From NCBI GenBank assembly GCA_964605775.1, contig CAZSDU010000002.1, forward strand, positions 174,531 to 238,530: DNA of 64,000 nt. The letters run 5' to 3'. The notes under the pieces were generated by a model. It worked only from the letters and a program-made list of their open reading frames with translations. It did no database searches and was not told where the DNA came from. The first letter of the stretch is position 1; each line of letters begins with the position of its first letter. The position numbers and the translations under genes are program-made. Positions 17,642 to 25,974 of the stretch are shown piece after piece. The stretch comes from CAZSDU01 sp964605775 (GTDB lineage: Bacteria > Bacteroidota > Bacteroidia > Bacteroidales > FEN-979).

Positions 17642-20062
17642 ATGAAATATGGTTTAATTTTTACATTTTGTTTTATTTTCATGTTATCCGCAGGATATGG
17701 TCAGCAGGTTAAAGTTCTTGATAAATCAGATCTTCAACCCATTGGTCAGGTGACCATTTCCAATTTGCAGAAAACAGTTATGGTTGTTACTGATGCCACT
17801 GGTATGGCGGAACTGTCATCTTTTGCCGATACCTCCATGCTGACATTTTCCCATTTGGCTTTTCAGTCAGTCAGTATAAAAAAGGCAAATATCAGTGGAA
17901 AACCAATGAAGGTGTATTTGACGGAAAACATCATCAAACTGGATGAATTTGTATTTTCCGCAAACCGAACCGAGGAAAAAAAATCAGGTCTTCCATATAA
18001 AATCGAAGTGATCCAGGCTAAAGAAATCCAGTTTAGGAATCCGCAGACCGCTGCAACCATGCTGGAACAGAGCGGTGAAGTTTTTGTTCAGCAAAGTCAG
18101 ATGGGAGGGGGTAGCCCTGTGTTGCGCGGGTATGAAGCCAATAAGGTGCTGTTGGTCGTGGACGGGGTGCGTATGAACAATGCCATATACCGAGCCGGGC
18201 ATTTGCAAAGTGTCATCACGGTTGATCCTTTCGGATTGGGATCCACGGAAATACTTTATGGGCCGGGGTCCACCATTTACGGCAGTGATGCCTTGGGTGG
18301 CGTGATCAGTTTTATGACCAATAATCCCCTGCTGTCGACCAATGGAAAATTTCTGGTCCGCGGAAATCTGTTAGGTCGTTTTTCTTCTGCCAACCTTGAA
18401 AAAATGGGAGGAATAAACCTGAACCTCGGATGGAAGAAACTGGGTGTGCTCTTGAATTTTTCCTATAGTGATTTCGATGATCTCCATGAAGGGAAGGTAC
18501 GCAATCCTGCCTATGGCACCTTTGGCGAACGATTGTTTTATGCTGAAAGGATTAACGATAAGGACTCCACCCTGGTTAACAAAAAACCTTGGATACAGAA
18601 ACAGTCCGCGTATTCTCAATATAATTTCCTGGGGAAGGTGTTGTTTCGACCTGGTTCAAAAAGCAGGTATGTGCTGAATGTACAGTATTCCAATTCCAGC
18701 AATATTCCGCGTTACGACCGGCTTACCGAGATGAAAAATGACAGTACCATGAAATATGCTGAATGGTATTATGGACCTCAAAGCCGCTTACTGACTTCAC
18801 TGAAAGCAGAATATGACCTGAATGCCGTGATTTTTGATCATGCCGCTTTCATCCTCGCTTATCAGAATACACATGAGGACCGCATTCAGCGTGATTTCGG
18901 AAGTTCTAAAAAGAAGTACAATCTTGAAGCCATCGGTGTGATTTCATTCAATGCCGATTTGAATAAAAAACTGTCCAAAAAGGATAATCTTCGCTATGGG
19001 TTTGAACTTCAGTATAACCAAGTGAATTCAAAGGCGTATAATGAAAACATCAAAACCGGAATCATAACCGATGACAGGGCAACCCGTTATCCGGATCAAA
19101 AGGCCAATATGATGTACCTCTCAGCCTATTGCTCAAATAACTGGAATATCAATCAAGTCCTTGCGTTCTCACAAGGACTGCGGTTCAGTTATGTTACCCT
19201 GAATGCAGCTTATTCCGACACCATGGTGAAAATTATGAAAATTCCCTTTAATCCGGATATTGCTCAGAAAAATGCTTCCCTGAACGGTTATCTGGGATTG
19301 GTTGCCACTCCCGGCAGGGAGTGGAAATTCGCCTTGGTGGGCTCTACAGGTTTCAGGGCGCCTAACATTGACGACCTCACCAAATTGAACGTGGTGACCG
19401 GACAAACCGTCATCGTACCCAACCCGGATCTTAAACCTGAATATGCATACAATATCGAGTTCTCCGTGTCGAAAACCATACTGGGAAAAGTAAGGCTTGA
19501 AGGGACTGCCTTTTATAACTGGCTGCGTGATGCCCTTTATATCTTACCATTTCCTTATAACGGACAGGATTCCATTGTAATGGATGGAGAAAAATACCAG
19601 ACCCTGGCACAGACCAATGCAGGAAGAGCATATATCTGTGGTTTCCAGGGCAACTTACTGGCTCAGGTAACCAATTCTTTCTCCATTGTCAGTAATCTGA
19701 CGTATACGTATGGTTATAACGAAAGTGTTGGAGCTCCCCTGGATCATATCCCTCCGGTATATGGTATGACATCTTTCCGCCTTGAGCTGAGTAAGTTTAA
19801 AGGTGATTTCTATGTGGTCTATAACGGATGGAAACGGATCAGCCAATACAGTCAGGGTGGCGAAGATAATCAGGTGTATGCTACCCCCTACGGTATGCCA
19901 TCCTGGTACACCCTGAACCTGAAATTAAGTTATCAGATCGAAAAGCATGTGAATGTTGAGCTGGGAATGGAAAATATCCTGGATGAGCATTACCGGAAAT
20001 TTGCTTCAGGCATTAGCAGCCCCGGACGGAATATTATCGTTGCGCTGCGTGCCAATCTGTAA
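17642..20062 (+). CDS. TonB-dependent outer-membrane receptor
   Basis: This 806-residue protein has a signal peptide (MKYGLIFTFCFIFMLSAGYG), a carboxypeptidase-regulatory-like domain (about 22-100), a plug domain (about 115-230) and a beta-barrel ending in an aromatic-poor strand IIVALRANL. Within the plug, RGYEANKVLLVVDGVRMNNA and the later GPGSTIYGSDALGGVI are the signature of receptors related to the haemoglobin/haem uptake group, so an iron or haem ligand is plausible but not shown. No partner lipoprotein of the SusD type lies beside it. Its 3' end overlaps the convergent coaE gene by 57 bp. Confidence 0.93.
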   Translation: MKYGLIFTFCFIFMLSAGYGQQVKVLDKSDLQPIGQVTISNLQKTVMVVTDATGMAELSSFADTSMLTFSHLAFQSVSIKKANISGKPMKVYLTENIIKLDEFVFSANRTEEKKSGLPYKIEVIQAKEIQFRNPQTAATMLEQSGEVFVQQSQMGGGSPVLRGYEANKVLLVVDGVRMNNAIYRAGHLQSVITVDPFGLGSTEILYGPGSTIYGSDALGGVISFMTNNPLLSTNGKFLVRGNLLGRFSSANLEKMGGINLNLGWKKLGVLLNFSYSDFDDLHEGKVRNPAYGTFGERLFYAERINDKDSTLVNKKPWIQKQSAYSQYNFLGKVLFRPGSKSRYVLNVQYSNSSNIPRYDRLTEMKNDSTMKYAEWYYGPQSRLLTSLKAEYDLNAVIFDHAAFILAYQNTHEDRIQRDFGSSKKKYNLEAIGVISFNADLNKKLSKKDNLRYGFELQYNQVNSKAYNENIKTGIITDDRATRYPDQKANMMYLSAYCSNNWNINQVLAFSQGLRFSYVTLNAAYSDTMVKIMKIPFNPDIAQKNASLNGYLGLVATPGREWKFALVGSTGFRAPNIDDLTKLNVVTGQTVIVPNPDLKPEYAYNIEFSVSKTILGKVRLEGTAFYNWLRDALYILPFPYNGQDSIVMDGEKYQTLAQTNAGRAYICGFQGNLLAQVTNSFSIVSNLTYTYGYNESVGAPLDHIPPVYGMTSFRLELSKFKGDFYVVYNGWKRISQYSQGGEDNQVYATPYGMPSWYTLNLKLSYQIEKHVNVELGMENILDEHYRKFASGISSPGRNIIVALRANL

Positions 20063-20635
20063 CAAGGTCTGATGGATGGAAAGAACCTGAGGAATGACCA
20101 GAAGGCTGCCATCGTTACGGATGACAAAATCAGAAAGCTCCGCTTTTCTTTCATTATCCATCTGAAACCCCATCCGCTTGAGTACCATCTGGCCATCCAT
20201 CAGGTCCCGTTTTATGACCCTTTGGATGGCCATTTCTCTGGGACAGAAAACATGGATGATACGGTCGAATTCCTTGGCGAATCCACTTTCATACAATATG
20301 GCAGCTTCATGCAGGATATATGGCTCTGATTGATTTTGAGCGATAAATTCATAAAAATCCTGCTTCACAAGCGGATGAAGAATGCTGTTCAAAAGTTTCA
20401 GTGAGAATTCATCTGAAAATACGATGGAAGCCAGTTTCCCACGATCAATTTTTCCCTCTGAGGAGAGAATCCCTTTGCCAAAATGATGAATTAGTTCATG
20501 GATTACCTCCCCGTTACCGAGAAATTTCTTCGATGCTGAATCAGCATGATAAACTTTTATTCCCAAAAGGGAGAAAATGCTGCAAACAGTGCTCTTCCCA
20601 CTCCCGATATTACCGGTCAGACCAACTTTAAACAT
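20006..20635 (-). CDS. coaE: Dephospho-CoA kinase
   Basis: This 209-residue protein adds the 3'-phosphate in the last step of coenzyme A synthesis. The P-loop is GNIGSGKST near the N-terminus, with ADSASKKF and the LIHHFG region typical of CoaE. I chose the ATG at 20635 because it puts the P-loop at residues 8-16 as in the family; a longer frame upstream would overlap the preceding gene. The last 19 codons lie antisense to the TonB receptor gene and look like an extension beyond the usual C-terminus. Gene order DUF1573-yajC-ybbR-coaE is common in Bacteroidota. Confidence 0.93.
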   Translation of the reverse strand: MFKVGLTGNIGSGKSTVCSIFSLLGIKVYHADSASKKFLGNGEVIHELIHHFGKGILSSEGKIDRGKLASIVFSDEFSLKLLNSILHPLVKQDFYEFIAQNQSEPYILHEAAILYESGFAKEFDRIIHVFCPREMAIQRVIKRDLMDGQMVLKRMGFQMDNERKAELSDFVIRNDGSLLVIPQVLSIHQTLLQIGTQRNDNIPSGAANA

Positions 20636-20639
20636 GGGT

Positions 20640-21122
20640 TCAGTACTTTTTTGAACTGGAAGAATGCGAACGGTTAAATACAAAGGAGAGGGTGTCGGGA
20701 GTAACAAAATATACCTCACTCGGGAAATTCGTCTCTGTGGCGATTTCCTTTCCTATGGCATGAGTTAGCATCATCCCGGTAATTTTTGAATCATGGTACC
20801 TGAGCTTGATGTTTTCAAGGCTTACATCATGGGAACGGACAGAAGGAAAGAAAAACTGTTCTGAGAAAAATCCAAAACCCTGTAGTCTGATTTTTATGGT
20901 GAGCATGGTATCTGAGGCGCTGACCATCTTTAAATTTGCAGGGATTTGCGTATAATTCAGACGGTAATGCAGCGTATAATAATAGTCCTTCGAAAGCCTG
21001 ATCAATGCCCAGATAAAAGAAGAAATGATCAGGCAGACGATAAAAATATAAAGCTGGTGCTGAAATTTATCGCTTCTTTTTTTTCTGGCATTACCAATGA
21101 ATTCAAAGAATTCAGACTTCAT
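20640..21122 (-). CDS. YbbR-like domain protein
   Basis: This 160-residue protein has a basic N-terminus, one membrane helix (about 26-45, YIFIVCLIISSFIWALIRLS) and an extracytoplasmic beta-rich part (YTQIPANLKMVSASDTMLTIKI) like the YbbR domains found in regulators of cyclic-di-AMP synthesis. The assignment rests mainly on this layout and on its fixed place between yajC and coaE, 4 bp before coaE. Function is uncertain. Confidence 0.7.
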   Translation of the reverse strand: MKSEFFEFIGNARKKRSDKFQHQLYIFIVCLIISSFIWALIRLSKDYYYTLHYRLNYTQIPANLKMVSASDTMLTIKIRLQGFGFFSEQFFFPSVRSHDVSLENIKLRYHDSKITGMMLTHAIGKEIATETNFPSEVYFVTPDTLSFVFNRSHSSSSKKY

Positions 21123-21141
21123 GGTAATGATGTTTTCAGCG

Positions 21142-21471
21142 TTATTTATTCTCTATGGTCTGACTGCTGTCTAAAGCGATGGCTGATTTTTCAACGCGCA
21201 GCCTGACCTGATTTTCAACTTCAATGGTGACCGATGTTTCCTGGATTTCGACAATCCGTCCATGAATGCCACCAATCGTGATCACTTTCTGTCCTTTTTC
21301 CAGGGATTCACGGAATTTCTTCTGATCCTTCGACCGTTTCATCTGAGGCCGGATAAAAAAGAAATAGAACACAACGATGATCAATAATAAAGGCAGGAAA
21401 GAAATCCATCCGCTTTGCTGCGATCCCTGTCCCTGTGGGGACATGAGAAGAATATTCAAGAGATTTACCAT
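21142..21471 (-). CDS. yajC: Sec translocase accessory protein YajC
   Basis: This 109-residue protein has one membrane helix (FLPLLLIIVVFYFFFI) followed by RPQMKRSKDQKKFRESLEKGQKV and TIGGIHGRIVEI, the YajC signature. YajC associates with SecDF and the SecYEG channel. The start lies next to a five-unit heptamer repeat that fills the space to the DUF1573 gene, so the leader of this cistron is repetitive. Confidence 0.95.
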   Translation of the reverse strand: MVNLLNILLMSPQGQGSQQSGWISFLPLLLIIVVFYFFFIRPQMKRSKDQKKFRESLEKGQKVITIGGIHGRIVEIQETSVTIEVENQVRLRVEKSAIALDSSQTIENK

Positions 21472-21473
21472 AA

Positions 21474-21508
21474 TTTACGATTTACGATTTACGATTTACG
21501 ATTTACGA
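21474..21508. repeat. Heptamer tandem repeat, 5 x TTTACGA (second site)
   Basis: Five identical 7-bp units begin 2 bases from the yajC start codon. Unit sequence, copy number and strand are the same as at 16123-16157, about 5.3 kb away. Confidence 0.95.
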
Positions 21509-21553
21509 TTTGATTTTATTTATAGTTTATTTTTCGGTTTAACAGTTCTATTA

Positions 21554-22033
21554 TTATTTCTGCCCTCCCGCAACAGTCACCTGGGCTTTGATATGGAGTA
21601 CAGTTGTATTGGGTTGTGTATTGGCGACAACCAGAATGTTCTTTGATTGAAAACCCCTTCGCCCTTGGCTGTTAAAGGCAATTCTGATAACACCTTCTTC
21701 TCCGGGTCGGATGGGCGTTTTTGAGAAAGAGGGAACCGTACATCCGCAGGAAGTGCTCACTTCAGTAATGATCATGTCGGATTTGCCAATGTTTTTAAAT
21801 TTAAAATTATACGCAACGGTCTCTCCTTCAAGAATTTTACCAAAATTATGTTCCGTTTCCTCAAACTGAAATATGGGGAGAATGCTTTGATCAGTCTTCC
21901 CGCTGGCAGTATTGGGGTTATTCACGAGATCTGAAGAGATTTTTTCCTGTTCATTCTCTGAACCCGGGTTGCATGAAAAGAGTGTTAACCCGAACGCCAT
22001 AACAAAAAAGAAGAGCATTTGTCTCAGGAACAT
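21554..22033 (-). CDS. DUF1573 lipoprotein
   Basis: This 159-residue protein has a lipoprotein signal ending LTLFSC (Cys 21), so it should be anchored in a membrane facing the periplasm. The DUF1573 domain shows HNFGKILEGETVAYNFKFKN, then STSCGCTVP and PIRPGEEGVI, an Ig-like fold common in Bacteroidota. Its molecular role is unknown. It is the first gene of the yajC-ybbR-coaE run and has a -7 element 21 nt upstream of the start. Confidence 0.88.
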   Translation of the reverse strand: MFLRQMLFFFVMAFGLTLFSCNPGSENEQEKISSDLVNNPNTASGKTDQSILPIFQFEETEHNFGKILEGETVAYNFKFKNIGKSDMIITEVSTSCGCTVPSFSKTPIRPGEEGVIRIAFNSQGRRGFQSKNILVVANTQPNTTVLHIKAQVTVAGGQK

Positions 22034-22053
22034 GAGGAATTTTTTTTTTGCTG

Positions 22054-22061
22054 CAAAAGTA
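22054..22061 (-). promoter_or_regulatory. -7 element for the DUF1573-yajC-ybbR-coaE operon
   Basis: Reads TACTTTTG on the minus strand, 21 nt before the DUF1573 start. Confidence 0.6.
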
Positions 22062-22099
22062 CGATTTTTTAAACATATATTATGTTAATTTTACACGTT

Positions 22100-22627
22100 A
22101 TGAGGGTCTATCTTGTCGGATATATGGCTTCCGGGAAATCAAAAACGGGCAGAACGCTTGCAGATGATCTTGATTATGGTTTTCTGGATCTGGACGAAAT
22201 GTTTGAAGAGCGTTATCATATCAGTATTCCTGATTTTTTTCATAAGTACGGAGAAGAAAATTTCAGGCTTATTGAACGGCAATTGCTTCATTCAACTGCC
22301 GGGTTTGATAATACGGTGATTGCTACCGGAGGGGGAACTCCTTGTTTTTTTGATAACATGGACTTCATCCTTCATCATGGCATTTCAGTTTATCTTTATT
22401 GGAAAGCTGCCATACTGGCTAAAAGGTTAAATCAGGTCAGAAAAAAGCGTCCTGTGATCGGAGAAATGGAAGGACGGGAGCTGGAGTGTTATGTTCAGAA
22501 GCATCTTGAAGAGCGGGAAAGATATTACCTTCAGGCTGGTTTTTTTTTGGATATGGAAAAAGATGAATTAAAGTCTCTGATTTACCGGATAAAAAATCAA
22601 GCTTCCGATTTAAGCCTTTCTTTTTAA
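22100..22627 (+). CDS. aroK: Shikimate kinase
   Basis: This 175-residue protein phosphorylates shikimate in aromatic amino acid and chorismate synthesis. The P-loop is GYMASGKSKTG at residues 7-17, then DLDEMFEE for shikimate binding, and ATGGGTP. The ATG at 22100 matches the family start; an in-frame ATG six codons upstream would add residues not usual in AroK. Chorismate made through this enzyme also feeds MqnA. The 3' end overlaps the convergent methyltransferase gene by 18 bp. Confidence 0.93.
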   Translation: MRVYLVGYMASGKSKTGRTLADDLDYGFLDLDEMFEERYHISIPDFFHKYGEENFRLIERQLLHSTAGFDNTVIATGGGTPCFFDNMDFILHHGISVYLYWKAAILAKRLNQVRKKRPVIGEMEGRELECYVQKHLEERERYYLQAGFFLDMEKDELKSLIYRIKNQASDLSLSF

Positions 22628-24043
22628 GAGCGCAATATTCTCCACATGTTGGGTATGGGGGAACATATCCAGGGGTTGCGACAGGATCAGTTCATATTGT
22701 CCTGAAAGCAGAGCCAGGTCGCGTGCCTGGGTGGCAGGATTACAACTGACATAGATGATTTTCTCCGCGGCCATTGCCAGAATGGAAAGGATCACTTTTT
22801 CATGCATACCGGAACGTGGTGGATCCGTGATCACGACATCCGGGGATCCATTCCTGGCGATAAAATCAGGAGTCAGCAGTTGTTCAGCTTCTCCGGCATA
22901 AAACTGAATGTTTTCAATCCCGTTGATCCTGGCATTGGTGAGGGCATCAGCGATGGCTGCCTCTACGGATTCAATACCAATGACCTGCCTGACATGGGGG
23001 GCGATATAATTGGCAATGGTACCCGTGCCGGTATAGAGATCGAAAACGGTTTCATTGCCTTTGAATTCCCCATATTCAGCTACTTTGCGATAGAGATTGA
23101 TCGCCTGATAGGGATTGGTCTGAAAAAAAGAAACTGGCCCGATACGGAATTCCATTTCCTTTCCCATCCCGGAAAAGGAAGGAAATCTCTCGGTAATATA
23201 AGAATTGCCTTTGAAAAGGACAGGTTTCAGATCATTGATGACATCATTTTTTTTGGGATTGATGACATAATACAGCGAGCTTATTTCCGGGAATGAGTCG
23301 GATAAGGCATTCATCAGTTCACGGATAATTGTTTTTTCATCCTCCCTGAACACCACCATGATCATCCATTCTCCCTGAGTCGTGTTCCGGATAATCAGGT
23401 TACGCAGCAGTCCGGTCCAGTTCCTTACATCATAAAAGCTCAAGCGGTTCCGTATGGCATATGCTCTGAGAAACAAGCGGATTTCATTGGTTGGTTCCGG
23501 CTGTAGTGAACAATGTCCGATATCGAGTACCCGGTCGAAGAGCGTGGGAATATGAAAACCCAGCGCATTCCTGTCCGCTTCCATCTCATTGCCTTCCTTT
23601 AAAGGCTCGGTGAACCACCGGCGGTTGGAAAAAGTGTACTCCAGCTTATTACGATATTCTTGCTGCAAAGGTGAAGCCAGTATGGGAAGCACCAAAGCCT
23701 CCTGGAATTTCCCGATGCGTTTCAGGTTTTCAGCCACCTGCTTGTGCTTGTAAAAAAGCTGGGCTTCATATTTCAGGTTTTGCCAGCGGCATCCGCCGCA
23801 TATTCCGAAATGCGGGCAAAAAGCCGTGACTCTTTGATCAGCATAATGATGGAACCTGATGATTTTTCCTTCACGATAGGATCGTTTCCGTTTTACTATC
23901 TGGATATCTGCGATATCGCCGGGAATGGCAAATGGAACAAAGATTACCAGGTCGTTGACCCTGGCGACTGCCTTTCCGTCGGAACCGACATCGAGGATTT
24001 CCACCTTTTCATAAATGGGAAACAGGGAATTTTTACTTTTCAT
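22610..24043 (-). CDS. rlmD: 23S rRNA (uracil-5-)-methyltransferase, RlmD/RumA family
   Basis: This 477-residue enzyme has an N-terminal TRAM RNA-binding domain (EILDVGSDGKAVARV...), a cysteine cluster for [4Fe-4S] (CPHFGICGGC, then GHC), and a Rossmann methyltransferase with DLYTGTGTI, TDPPRSGMH and YVSCNPATQARDL, in which the Cys is the nucleophile. It methylates uracil C5 in rRNA; which base is not predictable here. It overlaps hydE by 4 bases (ATGA) and is downstream of it. Confidence 0.9.
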   Translation of the reverse strand: MKSKNSLFPIYEKVEILDVGSDGKAVARVNDLVIFVPFAIPGDIADIQIVKRKRSYREGKIIRFHHYADQRVTAFCPHFGICGGCRWQNLKYEAQLFYKHKQVAENLKRIGKFQEALVLPILASPLQQEYRNKLEYTFSNRRWFTEPLKEGNEMEADRNALGFHIPTLFDRVLDIGHCSLQPEPTNEIRLFLRAYAIRNRLSFYDVRNWTGLLRNLIIRNTTQGEWMIMVVFREDEKTIIRELMNALSDSFPEISSLYYVINPKKNDVINDLKPVLFKGNSYITERFPSFSGMGKEMEFRIGPVSFFQTNPYQAINLYRKVAEYGEFKGNETVFDLYTGTGTIANYIAPHVRQVIGIESVEAAIADALTNARINGIENIQFYAGEAEQLLTPDFIARNGSPDVVITDPPRSGMHEKVILSILAMAAEKIIYVSCNPATQARDLALLSGQYELILSQPLDMFPHTQHVENIALLKRKA

Positions 24044-25137
24044 GAATCTTTATGCTTACTCCCTGTTCTTTTTCCAAAATGCAGGGAATCACCCCATTCT
24101 CCGTAGCCGATTTCATCCCCCGCCAGGGCTATCCTCATTTCGAGGCAATGCATGCATTCCGAGGCTTCTTCATCCAGACAGGGTTTATTCTCATACAGGA
24201 GGTAATTATTCCTGTATTTGACCGGTGTCAGGTTGGGCATGATCACATTGGCGCCGACCATCAGGGCTTTTTCTCTTCCCTGGGGATCGATGGTTTGCAT
24301 GGCCGTAGTGGCGGCAATGTTTATGTCTTTCATCATGATTCTGAGTATGGACACCATCTTCAGGGAATACCTGAAACGTTCCTGAAGGGGTATGAGTTGG
24401 TTCCTGAACTGGTAGAGCGGAGTTCCCTCATGTTCAATATAGGGACCCATCCCTACCATATCGACATCAAAATCCCTGAAAAAAATCAGGTCATCGGCCA
24501 GGTCGCTAATGGTCTGGAAGGGGAGTCCGATCATGACCCCTGTCCCAACCTGAAATCCAACTTTTCTTAACACATGTAGGGATTCAATCCGTTTGTTAAA
24601 ATCATGCTTCTGGTTAACGGGATGGAGTTTTTGATAAAGTTCAGGATTGGATACCTCAATTCTCAGAAGATAACGGTGAGCGCCAGCTTCAAACCAGCGG
24701 CGGTAGGTATCTTCAGTCTGTTCCCCGAGGGAAAGTGTAATGTGTAATCTGCCTTCTGTGAATCTTCGAATTTCTTTTAATTGACGCGCGATATCAGCAA
24801 TGAATTTCTTTGTTTTCCGCTCCCCCGACTGAATGACAATGGACGCATATTGGTTTTCATAGGCAAATTTAGCAGCTTCATACACTTCCTCATCGCTCAG
24901 TTCATATCGCAAATAGCTTTTATTTCCGGCACGGATACCACAATAAAAACAATTTTTTGTACAGTAATTGGAATATTCAATCAGTCCCCTGAAATATACC
25001 TTCCTGCCCACATATTCGGCTTTGATTTCCTGGGCTTTTTGAAAAATTTTCTGCGTATCTTCAACATTGGCATTGAGCAGAAGAATGATATCATCCCGCA
25101 AAAAATAATCTTTTTGTAAAATATTTTCAACCGACAT
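24040..25137 (-). CDS. hydE: [FeFe]-hydrogenase maturase HydE (radical SAM)
   Basis: At 365 residues it carries the radical-SAM motif with Cys 59, 63 and 66 (NYCTKNCFYCG) after RGLIEYS, then QSGERKTKKF, LSLGEQTEDTYRRWFEAGA and GANVIMPNLTP, which match HydE rather than BioB or MqnC. The C-terminal C-x7-C-x2-C (CLDEEASECMHC) fits the second cluster site known in some HydE proteins. HydE works with HydF and HydG to build the active-site cluster of [FeFe]-hydrogenase. Neither partner nor a hydrogenase lies in the window. A -7 element is 62 bp upstream. It predicts hydrogen metabolism in an anaerobe. Confidence 0.9.
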   Translation of the reverse strand: MSVENILQKDYFLRDDIILLLNANVEDTQKIFQKAQEIKAEYVGRKVYFRGLIEYSNYCTKNCFYCGIRAGNKSYLRYELSDEEVYEAAKFAYENQYASIVIQSGERKTKKFIADIARQLKEIRRFTEGRLHITLSLGEQTEDTYRRWFEAGAHRYLLRIEVSNPELYQKLHPVNQKHDFNKRIESLHVLRKVGFQVGTGVMIGLPFQTISDLADDLIFFRDFDVDMVGMGPYIEHEGTPLYQFRNQLIPLQERFRYSLKMVSILRIMMKDINIAATTAMQTIDPQGREKALMVGANVIMPNLTPVKYRNNYLLYENKPCLDEEASECMHCLEMRIALAGDEIGYGEWGDSLHFGKRTGSKHKDS

Positions 25138-25198
25138 GCTTAAAGGATAATAAAAGTTAATATATTAGCTCAGGAAATGTATCGGTATTATAAGGCTG

Positions 25199-25206
25199 CA
25201 AAAATA
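25199..25206 (-). promoter_or_regulatory. -7 element for hydE-rlmD
   Basis: Reads TATTTTTG on the minus strand, 62 bp before hydE. It lies just upstream of the divergent LytTR gene start at 25216. Confidence 0.45.
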
Positions 25207-25215
25207 GAAAAATCT

Positions 25216-25974
25216 ATGGAAGAATTGATTAAAACTGTGCTGATTGATGATGATAAATCTAGTATCCTGGCATTGAAAACCATGCTGGAAAGTCATTTTC
25301 CAAAAGTCAAGATCCTGGGAACCGGTACCACCGTTGCCGAAGGGGTATCCCTGATCGATGCAGTGCATCCCGAATTGGTTTTTCTGGATATCAATATGCC
25401 TGATGGTGAGGGATTCGACGTGATCGAAAAAGTTTCTTTCCATAATTTTCAGGTTATTTTTATTACTGCTTTTGATAAATACGCAGTCAGGGCATTTGAA
25501 TTTTCTGCTTTACATTATCTTGTTAAACCCATTACCCATGCCGGGATTAAGGCAGCCATTGAACGTTACAAAGATAACAAGGATGAAAATATCAACAATA
25601 AGCTGAGCATTTTAAAGGACACCCTGAAGAATAAAAATGAGAAAATTATTATTCCTTCCACTGATGGCTTGAATATTGTTAAGCTTGGTGATATTGTCAG
25701 ACTGGAGGCAGATGATGTGTATACCATGTTTTATATGACGGATGGGAAACGCTTTGTGGCCTCCAAACCTTTGAATAATTACGAGCGAATTCTTGAAGAC
25801 CTTCCCTTCTCAAGAGTACATAGCAAACACCTGATCAACCTGATGTATATCAAGCGATATATAAAAGGTAAGGGCGGTTCGGTGATCATGGAAGACAATA
25901 CAGAGGTAGAGGTTTCCGTGAGGAAAAAAGCAGATTTCATTGAAAAACTTAAGAATTTTGCCCGCTTTGTCTAA
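25216..25974 (+). CDS. LytTR-family response regulator
   Basis: This 252-residue protein has a receiver domain (acceptor Asp in LVFLDINMPDGEGFD, Lys in LVKP) and a C-terminal LytTR DNA-binding domain (IIIPSTDGLNIVKLGDIVRLEADDVYT, FSRVHSKHLINLMYIKRY). The ATG at 25216 gives the usual MEELIKTVLIDDD opening; an in-frame ATG at 25177 would add 13 residues. It regulates transcription after phosphorylation by a sensor of the LytS/histidine kinase type, none of which is adjacent. Its stop codon overlaps that of the convergent ychF. Confidence 0.93.
   Translation: MEELIKTVLIDDDKSSILALKTMLESHFPKVKILGTGTTVAEGVSLIDAVHPELVFLDINMPDGEGFDVIEKVSFHNFQVIFITAFDKYAVRAFEFSALHYLVKPITHAGIKAAIERYKDNKDENINNKLSILKDTLKNKNEKIIIPSTDGLNIVKLGDIVRLEADDVYTMFYMTDGKRFVASKPLNNYERILEDLPFSRVHSKHLINLMYIKRYIKGKGGSVIMEDNTEVEVSVRKKADFIEKLKNFARFV

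Noticed and set aside
24040..25137. Radical-SAM gene as bioB, thiH or mqnC
   Set aside because: Order of motifs, the SLGE and GANVIMPN segments and the C-terminal C-x7-C-x2-C fit HydE best.
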